Below are positions 8,513-14,734 of a stretch of 14,734 nt of DNA, piece after piece; position 1 is the stretch's first letter, and each line of letters starts with the position of its first letter. Location of the stretch: positions 1 to 14,734 of the forward strand of contig CAYGFI010000121.1 in assembly GCA_964349045.1 (NCBI GenBank), written 5' to 3'. Origin of the DNA: JACJXF01 sp964349045 (GTDB taxonomy: Bacteria > Bacteroidota > Bacteroidia > Bacteroidales > GCA-2748055). Under the pieces are notes generated by a model. It did not search any database. It had not been told where the DNA came from and saw nothing but the letters and a program-made list of their open reading frames with translations. The translations under genes and the position numbers were made by a program.

Positions 8513-8579
8513 GATGGAACCCACATTAAGAGTTTTTATTCATTTGTGTATGTCTTTCTCGAAACATGTGGGTTTCATT
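8513..8579 (-). promoter_or_regulatory. Long inverted repeat in the leader of the receptor gene
   Basis: AACCCACAT (8518-8526) and ATGTGGGTT (8566-8574) are perfect 9-bp inverted arms. After one imperfect position they extend by three more pairs (GAT/ATC-type) on each side, enclosing a 39-base loop. An alternative local hairpin, GAAAC (8561-8565) with GTTTC (8572-8576), uses part of the same right arm, so the two structures exclude each other. The element lies between the lamin-tail gene stop (8588) and the receptor ATG (8485). No T run follows in the sense direction, so it looks like a leader structure or operator rather than a simple terminator. Function unknown. Confidence 0.4.
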
Positions 8580-8587
8580 TTATGTTT

Positions 8588-10171
8588 TTACCTGACAATC
8601 AGTTTACTTACCCCGCGGGAGTTGTCATTAAAAACAACAGAAACCATGAAAACGCCTTTATGCATAGAGCTTAATTCAATTTCTGAGGAAACCACAGGTT
8701 TATCGAATGATTTACTGTAAACTTCACGGCTGGCAAGATCTGTAATAATTATAGATTTGATCTCCCTGGCAGAAGAAACTGTAAACCGGTTGCCATCAAC
8801 CGGATTCGGGTAAAGTATAGGAACGGTGTTTACCAAAGAAACGGAAGTAGTCTGATTAGTAATAGTAAGTTGGAATGAACCTTCAACCCCGGAACCATCT
8901 GCTGCAGTGCACAATACAGTAACATTACCATTTCTCCGGGCTGTTACTAAGCCTGATGCATCTATTCCGGCAATATTTTCATCATTAACGCTCCATTTGT
9001 ACCTTAAAGTGTTATCAAAGCTCACCTCGGGGAAAACTTCGGCTATAAACTGAAGGGTGCCTCCGTTTGTATTTATAGTTGAACCTCCTGCAGAACCAAT
9101 ATTAATCACTGTAACAGGTTCTGCAACGATTACCATGATGTCGGTAGTTTCAGATTGTGAATATCCGTCAGTAACCGTTGTTTCCAGGTAGAAAATTGAT
9201 TTTATATCAGGCAAAAGACCAAGTTTATTTACAACTGTTAATTCCCCCGTATTTCTGTTTATTCCAAATGGCTCATATCTTTTATCGGGAATCAGGGGAT
9301 TCCCATCATCCACATACACAAAATTTCCATAATCAACATAATATCGCAAGGCATCTCCTTCTGTATCGGTTGCTGATAAAGTACCTAATGAAGCGCCATT
9401 TTCAGCAGATGGTCTGACAAAAAACACTGTATTAGATGAATTAATTACAGGTGTACTATTTGCTGGTGCAAGGTCAATCTTATGCCAGCCCAGGTTTTTA
9501 AATGTATTTGCAGGTAAAGAATCCCATTCCGCGAGAGTATTGAAAAGTGCAGGATTTACAGTTATTCCGTTCTTTACAGAAGATTTTCTTACCAGTGTAT
9601 GATCTGCTGTTAATGCAACACCAAGTCCGCTAAAATAGGGCGAAACATCTGTCCATGCTTCAATGGTTGTCGTGGAACCTGGAATCGCGGCTTTTTCAGG
9701 AGCAGGGGCGCCCCACCTTCCGAAAATATCAATAAAAAGCCAATCTGTGCCGGATTGTTTTTCTAAAACTACGGCATCGTTCCCGTTAAAGTACATGGTT
9801 TTCGATTCGGTATAAATTGGACAGGCAAAAGTATCAGCCCGTTGAGCAAGCTGCGACCAGACGGGAGCTTCCTGACCCGTTCCGGCCGGATCTCTTTTAT
9901 CGCCAACTATCACATAAGAACGATAGGGCTGAAGCATTCTGTTTGGAAGCATAAAGGTCCAGGTTACATCAGCCGGAGGTATCTCCAAACCATTTGAATA
10001 CCGGGTAACACGATATGTTGCCATGCTTATTGCTGAAGTGGTTGGATTGGTTATTTCCAGGGCTTTGTTAGTCGACCAACCTTCAACATATTCTGAAATA
10101 ATTAAATCGGTTTGGGCTTTGCTGAAACTAACCATTGCAAGCATTGCAAAAATGAGAAAGAGTTTTTTCAT
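8588..10171 (-). CDS. Secreted lamin-tail-domain protein with cadherin-like and Big_2-like domains and T9SS sorting domain
   Basis: Predicted cell-surface protein of 527 residues. A signal peptide covers about 1-19 (ending FSKAQ). A lamin-tail domain begins at once (about 21-235: TDLIISEYVEGWSTNKALEI, then YVIVGDKRDP, FNGNDAVVLEK, DIFGRWG). In other bacteria this LTD form commonly stands at the N-terminus of secreted nucleases such as ExeM-type enzymes. Here no endonuclease/exonuclease/phosphatase domain follows. Instead there is a cadherin-like region (about 240-350: INRNTGELTV, VTDGYSQSE), a Big_2-like Ig domain (about 355-438: YKWSVNDENIAGIDASGLVT) and a T9SS type A domain (about 450-527: LYPNPVDG, KGVFMVSV). 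A binding rather than catalytic role is therefore inferred. It lies 102 bases upstream of the receptor gene on the same strand and could deliver ligand to it. The leader is AT-rich with no Shine-Dalgarno sequence. Confidence 0.8.
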   Translation of the reverse strand: MKKLFLIFAMLAMVSFSKAQTDLIISEYVEGWSTNKALEITNPTTSAISMATYRVTRYSNGLEIPPADVTWTFMLPNRMLQPYRSYVIVGDKRDPAGTGQEAPVWSQLAQRADTFACPIYTESKTMYFNGNDAVVLEKQSGTDWLFIDIFGRWGAPAPEKAAIPGSTTTIEAWTDVSPYFSGLGVALTADHTLVRKSSVKNGITVNPALFNTLAEWDSLPANTFKNLGWHKIDLAPANSTPVINSSNTVFFVRPSAENGASLGTLSATDTEGDALRYYVDYGNFVYVDDGNPLIPDKRYEPFGINRNTGELTVVNKLGLLPDIKSIFYLETTVTDGYSQSETTDIMVIVAEPVTVINIGSAGGSTINTNGGTLQFIAEVFPEVSFDNTLRYKWSVNDENIAGIDASGLVTARRNGNVTVLCTAADGSGVEGSFQLTITNQTTSVSLVNTVPILYPNPVDGNRFTVSSAREIKSIIITDLASREVYSKSFDKPVVSSEIELSSMHKGVFMVSVVFNDNSRGVSKLIVR

Positions 10172-10276
10172 ATAGATTAATATTATAAAGATGCTTAAAA
10201 AATTTATATCTGCCGCAATGGCATCATCTCCAGTGAATTATGGAATAAAATGCAACAAGGGAGTAAATTATATAGT

Positions 10277-10304
10277 GAAAAAGAAGGGCCCGAAGGCCCT
10301 TCTT
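10277..10304 (-). terminator. Strong intrinsic terminator with UUCG tetraloop
   Basis: On the minus strand AAGAAGGGCC, a TTCG loop and GGCCCTTCTT form a perfect 10-bp stem, followed by a T tract whose main run is TTTTT at 10282-10278. It starts 11 bases after the stop codon of the 1124-residue gene. The C-closed UUCG loop is an exceptionally stable tetraloop. This separates the 10316-13690 gene from the lamin-tail/receptor/nuclease genes downstream. Confidence 0.9.
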
Positions 10305-10315
10305 AACCCCCCCCT

Positions 10316-13300
10316 TTATTTTTTAACGAATTTCAGAATCTGACTTTCTGATCTCAGGAAGTACATCCCTTTATGCAAATCGCTGATATTAAGAGTAACT
10401 TCTTCGCCGGTGATTTTTACTTTACGAATTATTTTCCCGGTGACATCCATTATTTCAAGACGGTTTACCCTGGCTAACCCGGTTATGGTAATTTCATCAA
10501 TAACAGGAACCGGGTAGATTCTCAGTTTTGCAGCTCCGTTATTGGCTATACCGGTGTTATCAACCGTGAAAACAATGGAATAGGTCTTTTCAGACGTTCC
10601 ATCTTCAGCAGTTAGGACAACTTTAGTTGTTCTTTCTGTTTCTGTTCCAAAAAGATCAGTGGCATTTGTAACAACTGCAGTTGCCTTGTCATCAGTTAAA
10701 ATATAGGTTACTTCCGGAACTGCCGAGGTGCCAACCGGAAGAAGTACCGCGTAGTTCAGGGTGCCGGACAAAAAGCCATTTATACTGGCTCCATTAACTG
10801 AGAGTTTAGATAAAGTCGCAACTGTACTGGGTACATATACTGTAATTTCGATTGTATATGTTTTTGTAGTTGTTCCGTCCTGAGCTGTTGCTATAACCAG
10901 TTTTGAATTATTGAGAACTGTTGCCGGTGTAACCCCGTCTGCATCAAATACATTAAAAGTAGCGCCAGCTGCAGGGATCAGATTCCCTTTGAAAGTAGCT
11001 AAATCATCAGCTTCAGGGATATCCTTAATAACAGAATTAGCGAAATCTACCGTGTAAACAGTCGATGTAACATCAGCCTGTGTAAATTTAATGTCAGCAA
11101 AATTACGGGCGGTTATCTGCATCAAGCCATTAAATTCACCAACAATACAAATGGCTGTAATGGGTGCGAGAGGAATTTCAGTTCCAATATAATCTGATTC
11201 GGCAAACAAGGTGCGATATGCAAAAACCGTTGGTAAGTACCCGGATACAGTATAGTTCCTGGAGGCAACAAATGCACTGGATACTGCATATTCCCCTGTT
11301 GTAGCAAAAGAGAAATTTTCAATTTTAACCAGTTTGCACTGGTCGGCATGAGTCAGACTTTCTATGGTACGGACCTCAGGGACAATAACAGGATTTCCGG
11401 TAACAGGTTCACCGGTTGTTGCAATTGGAGTAAACTCAACCAATCCACCGTATAGCAAGACTTTCCCTTCAATATTTGTTATACCGTCTCCGATAGCATA
11501 CGTACCGGTAATAAATCCAGGGGCTGTTGTGGGATCATCAATAAGTACTGCAGCGGTTTCATCCTGGATATATTTCTGATTCCGGGCCGTTCTTGCATAG
11601 GTAATGGTGGCTTTTCCTGTGTACTTAACAATAGAATTTACAGGCATTGATAGCAGGTCAACCAAATTGCCGGTAACCGCTTTAACGGTAAATGCTGCAT
11701 CGGTAGCATCATTAATATTTGCGTTGACAGCATCACTGATACGAAGCAAGTATTGATTGCTATAACCTGCATCTGCAGGGACAATAACAGTTTCTGCGCC
11801 ATCGCTGGTTATGGGACCTAACCAGGGTTGCCAGAGAGTTCCATTATCAAATGAAACTTCAATGATAACATCCGTTACATGGGTTGAATTCCACGTCAGA
11901 TCAGTTGTATCCCCGGCATAAAATGTTTCACCTCCGTTGGGATAGGTTATCGCTAATGCAGGTAAGGAAACATCGGTTGCCGGAGGAGATGTTAAGAGAT
12001 AATCGATTGCTGTACCGCTATTCGTATAGGAATATATGGCGAAGTAATAATGAGTGCCGGCAACTAAACCGGTCAACTGTTTGGTTCCGGCGCCATAAGC
12101 AACATTAACAGCGGAAGCATCATTGGGCTGTGTGATTCCGTCAACAGGATCTGTAAACGTACCCGTTTCATTTACCAGGATAAGGTACCCGGCAGGTAGC
12201 TGATCACCAACTGCATCAGTCCAGCTAAAGGTCAATGATGTCTGGTTATTCACAGCAACACTGAAACCACTTGCCTGGTTGGTTGGTTCCGGTTTGGTAT
12301 CTGTGGTGGCTACATTTGGAACCAATGCAACAACGCTTTGTAGGTTAGGCGTGATCTCAACATCCTCAGCAACCACGTAAACATCATAAACAGTACCCGC
12401 GGTTAAACCACTAATATTCGTGGAGAATTCTGTGGCAGCCGTAAGGATATTTATGCTACCTGATTTTAAAGCAGCGATATCTGATGCATCCAGGCCTGCT
12501 TTTACCTGCGCAGGAGTGGGGGCTGTTGCACCATCGGGAAGTACAACAAAATAAGCTTTACCGATCTCATCGAGACTTACCAGCAGATTAAAATCGGAAT
12601 TGTTTATAGCTGATACATTTGGGTAATCAGTTGTCCATAATGGAGCAACTACATCCTGAGCACGGGTTGTAAAGATTGCAGATTGTAAAACGGATTCTTT
12701 ACCGGCAATATCCTCAACCGGAGCAACTGCAACGTAATATATTTTATTATAATCAAGGATTACTGCAGGATCAATAGTTATTTCAGTTTTCCCGTCATTG
12801 ATAGTCGCTGTAAATGCAACATCAGCACCGCTTCCATCGGTTTCTTTGAGTGTTATTAATGAAGTCGGATCAGCAACAGGACTTCCGTCAATATTGAGAG
12901 CAGCTTCGTCGAAAGTAATTACAATATTATCATCCGGATTGGCTGTCGTTGATCCATCAACCGGGTTAAACGCTGCCATTGGCGGTGTATTCGCTTTTAC
13001 CGCCTCTTCCCATGATGTAGCAACCCGAATGCCATCAACAATTACTCTTTCAGCAGCATTGAATTGCCTGAGGGCTATAGATCCTACATTAGTATAATTT
13101 GCTGTTTCAGTAAATGTCTGATCTGCAACTCCCGGTTCTGAAGCTGTAAAGGAGCTTAATACAAACAAGCTGGAAATCTTTGATGTATAATCGAGTTTAA
13201 GTACAACAAGTGTTGGGGTTCCAGGGGTTATTGGGACATATGTTGCTGGTGCAGTAGAACCAATCCCAATGCCATCGCCGGTTGCATTTATCCAGGCTCT

Positions 13301-13690
13301 TGAGAAGAAAGTGGTCCCGATTGTAGTTTGTCCCAGATGAGCAAAATATCCAGCTACATTGGGTGCGGAAGATTGTACGATCATTGCGGCATATACGGTT
13401 CCGGAAGTAACTTCAGGAAACGTTCTGTGTACATCCTCTCCGGTATTATTCACACCGGCTGCATTACCAATACCTGATCCGGCATAGTCTGTAAAAGTAA
13501 GGCCTGGAGTTACAACCTGGATTGGGGTAGTTCCACCGCCACTGTGAGCATTCCACCCATTGGCATTTAAAAATGTACCCGTGGTATAATCGAAATCCTC
13601 AACAAGCAGAGCCTGCCCCCATCCCACATTAAAAAAAGTAATAAATAAAGCAGTGAGAACGGTAGTTTTAAGTAAAAGTCTTAATCTCAT
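10316..13690 (-). CDS. Large multidomain T9SS-secreted surface protein of unknown function
   Basis: Predicted surface protein of 1124 residues with no recognised enzyme domain. A signal peptide covers about 1-26 (ending NVGWGQ). An N-terminal jelly-roll-like domain (about 28-232) starts LLVEDFDYTTGTFLNANGW and resembles the LamG/concanavalin-like domains of secreted Bacteroidota proteins. Next come an SbsA/Big_5-like domain (235-342), a beta-rich segment (348-463), an FN3-like domain (465-575) and a Kre9/KNH-like 'PNGGE' domain (578-670: ITYPNGGETFYAGDTTDLTW). An OB-fold/DUF5689-like region (about 673-868: KYIQDETAAVLIDD, GITNIEGKV), two PF12733-like sandwich repeats (about 872-952 and 957-1043: YAVLLPVGT, LTAEDGTSEKTYSIVFTV) and a T9SS type A domain (about 1055-1124) complete it. 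The sorting domain begins IYPVPV rather than the usual YPNP. The C-terminal 165 residues closely resemble the partial protein at 14061-14734. An adhesin or matrix-binding role is plausible but unproven. A terminator follows at 10304-10277. Confidence 0.75.
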   Translation of the reverse strand: MRLRLLLKTTVLTALFITFFNVGWGQALLVEDFDYTTGTFLNANGWNAHSGGGTTPIQVVTPGLTFTDYAGSGIGNAAGVNNTGEDVHRTFPEVTSGTVYAAMIVQSSAPNVAGYFAHLGQTTIGTTFFSRAWINATGDGIGIGSTAPATYVPITPGTPTLVVLKLDYTSKISSLFVLSSFTASEPGVADQTFTETANYTNVGSIALRQFNAAERVIVDGIRVATSWEEAVKANTPPMAAFNPVDGSTTANPDDNIVITFDEAALNIDGSPVADPTSLITLKETDGSGADVAFTATINDGKTEITIDPAVILDYNKIYYVAVAPVEDIAGKESVLQSAIFTTRAQDVVAPLWTTDYPNVSAINNSDFNLLVSLDEIGKAYFVVLPDGATAPTPAQVKAGLDASDIAALKSGSINILTAATEFSTNISGLTAGTVYDVYVVAEDVEITPNLQSVVALVPNVATTDTKPEPTNQASGFSVAVNNQTSLTFSWTDAVGDQLPAGYLILVNETGTFTDPVDGITQPNDASAVNVAYGAGTKQLTGLVAGTHYYFAIYSYTNSGTAIDYLLTSPPATDVSLPALAITYPNGGETFYAGDTTDLTWNSTHVTDVIIEVSFDNGTLWQPWLGPITSDGAETVIVPADAGYSNQYLLRISDAVNANINDATDAAFTVKAVTGNLVDLLSMPVNSIVKYTGKATITYARTARNQKYIQDETAAVLIDDPTTAPGFITGTYAIGDGITNIEGKVLLYGGLVEFTPIATTGEPVTGNPVIVPEVRTIESLTHADQCKLVKIENFSFATTGEYAVSSAFVASRNYTVSGYLPTVFAYRTLFAESDYIGTEIPLAPITAICIVGEFNGLMQITARNFADIKFTQADVTSTVYTVDFANSVIKDIPEADDLATFKGNLIPAAGATFNVFDADGVTPATVLNNSKLVIATAQDGTTTKTYTIEITVYVPSTVATLSKLSVNGASINGFLSGTLNYAVLLPVGTSAVPEVTYILTDDKATAVVTNATDLFGTETERTTKVVLTAEDGTSEKTYSIVFTVDNTGIANNGAAKLRIYPVPVIDEITITGLARVNRLEIMDVTGKIIRKVKITGEEVTLNISDLHKGMYFLRSESQILKFVKK

Positions 13691-13815
13691 AATAATTGTA
13701 TTAGGTTAATATTGATTTGTTTATAATAGTAAAAGGTTAAAATATTCTATATCAAAAATGATTTTTGTCAGAGCATGGAAAATTATACTTTTTTTTCCAG
13801 CCAAAAAACCTATTG

Positions 13816-13848
13816 TTTGACACATCAGCTTTTTGTTGATAACTTTAC
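13816..13848 (+). promoter_or_regulatory. Candidate Bacteroidota-type promoter pointing against the genes
   Basis: TTTG (13816-13819), 20 bases, then TAACTTTA (13840-13847) fits the Bacteroides -33/-7 consensus (TTTG, about 19-21 bases, TAnnTTTG) except for the last base. It would start a plus-strand transcript near 13855, running antisense into the right-hand surface-protein gene. No sensible plus-strand reading frame follows; the nearest is a 10-codon frame at 13852-13884. In this AT-rich gap such a match can occur by chance. Confidence 0.2.
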
Positions 13849-14032
13849 GGAATGAGCATATCCGGGTATGCTTTACAGCATTAAATCCATGCAATCAATG
13901 CAATACCTGTAATGCAAGTCTTGTATTTTGGAGGATAAAAAGAAGGAATTCAGTTTTGGCAGAACAATTTTTTTTATGATATCGGCAATCATGAATAATT
14001 TGGGAAATGAACAAACCTGTTTTTTATTAAAT

Positions 14033-14059
14033 AACTTTACAAACCTTATAAACTTTATC
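14033..14059 (-). repeat. Three degenerate 9-mers directly after the stop codon of the right-hand gene
   Basis: Plus-strand units are AACTTTACA (14033-14041), AACCTTATA (14042-14050) and AACTTTATC (14051-14059). The array ends two bases short of the stop codon TAA (14063-14061). The repeat length matches the 9-mer arms of the element at 5562-5693, but the sequence differs and it is not palindromic. AACTTTAC also occurs alone at 13841-13848. Confidence 0.55.
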
Positions 14060-14060
14060 A

Positions 14061-14734
14061 TTATTGCTTAATGAATTTCATTGTCTGGTTTGCCGTTCTC
14101 AAAAAGTAAATTCCAGCTTGCAAATCGCTTATATTGACAGTCAGTTCTTCTCCGGTGACTTCAATAATCCGAAGAACCTTTCCTGTTAAATCCATAATTT
14201 CAAGCCTGTTTACATTTTTTAACCCGGTAATTGTCACGTAATCCACTGCAGGATTAGGATATAATGATAGATCTGAATCGGGTGATTTTGTAATTCCATT
14301 GCCCCCATCAACAATAAGCACGACTTTATAACTGATCATTGTGCCATCTTCAGCGGTAACATGAACGGTTATTGTTCTTTCATTTATGGTACCATTGAGA
14401 TTGCTTGCATTTACAACTACTGTACTTGCTTTTTCGTGAGCGGGAGTAAAACTGACAACGGGAATATCTGTTGTGCCAAAAGGCAGAAGAACCGCATAGG
14501 AATAATTACCTGCTGAAAAACCATAAACAGGAATGCCGTCAACAGAAAGGTTTGTTAAAGATGCATTACCGGAAGGAGCATATACTTTAAAAGTTATTGA
14601 ATAGGTTTTTTGTGTAATTCCATTTTCAGCTTTTACAATAACTGTGGTAGTCCTTTCAGTCCTGTCACCATTGAGATTTCCGGCATTAGTAGTTACTGCA
14701 GTTGCTTTTTCGTTTGCAACTGAAAAGGTAACAA
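14061..14734 (-). CDS. C-terminal part of a T9SS-secreted surface protein, open at the right edge
   Basis: The frame is open from the stop codon at 14063-14061 to the window edge. I translated it by hand through 14732 and found no stop, giving 223 residues of C-terminus. The internal Met near 14339 is not the start, because clear domain sequence continues upstream of it. The visible part holds the end of one PF12733-like beta-sandwich repeat, a complete second one (SLTNLSVDGIPVYGFSAG, YAVLLPFGTT, VTAEDGTMISYKVVLIV), a short linker (DGGNGITKSPDS) and a T9SS type A sorting domain (LSLYPNP, VNRLEIMDLTGKV, ISDLQAGIYFLR, KFIKQ). The same module order, with close sequence matches, ends the 1124-residue protein 370 bases downstream on the same strand, so these are tandem paralogues at least in their C-termini. 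The N-terminal domains, and hence any function, lie outside the window. Confidence 0.85.
   Translation of the reverse strand, partial: VTFSVANEKATAVTTNAGNLNGDRTERTTTVIVKAENGITQKTYSITFKVYAPSGNASLTNLSVDGIPVYGFSAGNYSYAVLLPFGTTDIPVVSFTPAHEKASTVVVNASNLNGTINERTITVHVTAEDGTMISYKVVLIVDGGNGITKSPDSDLSLYPNPAVDYVTITGLKNVNRLEIMDLTGKVLRIIEVTGEELTVNISDLQAGIYFLRTANQTMKFIKQ

Larger units (their letters stand above)
13691..14060. other. 370-base intergenic gap between the two large surface-protein genes
   Basis: No convincing gene. Content seen: a degenerate 9-mer repeat at 14033-14059, listed separately. A near-perfect 16-base palindrome GCATATCCGGGTATGC lies at 13856-13871, overlapping a second inverted repeat ATGCT-TTAC-AGCAT at 13868-13881. 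Three TGCAA words fall within 13889-13917. The A/T-rich palindrome CAAAAATGATTTTTG at 13753-13767 lies about 63 bases upstream of the 1124-residue gene. The sequence is strongly AT-rich. No intrinsic terminator with a T run is visible after the right-hand gene, and no clear minus-strand promoter was identified by eye. Confidence 0.6.

Noticed and set aside
8486..8524. Receptor start at the in-frame ATG at 8524
   Set aside because: It would add 13 residues ahead of an otherwise standard Lys-Lys signal peptide and would begin inside the inverted repeat, so 8485 is more likely.
10307..10314. Phase-variable C8/G8 homopolymer
   Set aside because: It lies between the stop codon and the terminator, so slippage would not change any reading frame. 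A 3'-end effect cannot be excluded but nothing supports it.
13873..14061. 62-codon minus-strand frame starting in a TAATG overlap with the stop codon of the right-hand gene
   Set aside because: The overlap looks like translational coupling, but the first residues (IKF IRF VKL) are just the 9-base repeat read as tripeptides. The rest is a low-complexity AT-rich product (Ile, Lys, Phe and Leu-rich) with no recognisable domain.
14061..14339. A complete 92-residue gene starting at the Met near 14339
   Set aside because: The frame continues upstream to the window edge with clear homology to the C-terminal repeats of the 1124-residue protein, so this Met is internal.

Overview
The window looks like chromosomal DNA of a Bacteroidota member, most likely Bacteroidales or a close relative. 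Four of the six coding regions end in a type IX secretion (T9SS) type A sorting domain (YPNP-like start, GIYF/GMYF-like motif, Lys-rich last residues). A fifth is a TonB-dependent receptor with the N-terminal carboxypeptidase-regulatory-like domain typical of this phylum. Leaders before start codons are A/T-rich and lack Shine-Dalgarno sequences. Base composition is AT-rich by eye. No tRNA, rRNA, CRISPR array, transposase or phage gene was seen.

Everything is encoded on the minus strand, so transcription order runs from high to low coordinates. (1) 14061-14734: C-terminal part of a large surface protein that runs off the right edge. (2) 13691-14060: 370-base gap with short repeats and palindromes. 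(3) 10316-13690: 1124-residue multidomain surface protein, followed by a strong intrinsic terminator with a UUCG loop. (4) 8588-10171: lamin-tail-domain surface protein. (5) 5711-8485: TonB-dependent receptor. (6) 5562-5693: unusual nested palindromic short-repeat element. (7) 3081-5546: secreted endonuclease I. (8) 188-2941: secreted phospholipase-D-superfamily protein with two intact HKD motifs. (9) 1-51: the first 17 codons of another gene, possibly a SulP-type anion permease.

Genes 4, 5, 7 and 8 read as a functional group. The two secreted proteins with complete catalytic motifs belong to nuclease or phosphodiesterase families and both carry OB-fold-like modules. A third secreted protein carries a lamin-tail domain, which often accompanies secreted nucleases. 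The receptor is a candidate outer-membrane importer. A reasonable inference, not a demonstration, is a surface system that captures and cuts extracellular nucleic acid or other phosphodiesters and imports the products, analogous to a polysaccharide-utilization locus. The two nuclease genes share three module types (OB-fold-like, a 90-residue Ig-like repeat, and the sorting domain), so they have exchanged or duplicated parts. The two large right-hand proteins share a different pair of C-terminal modules.
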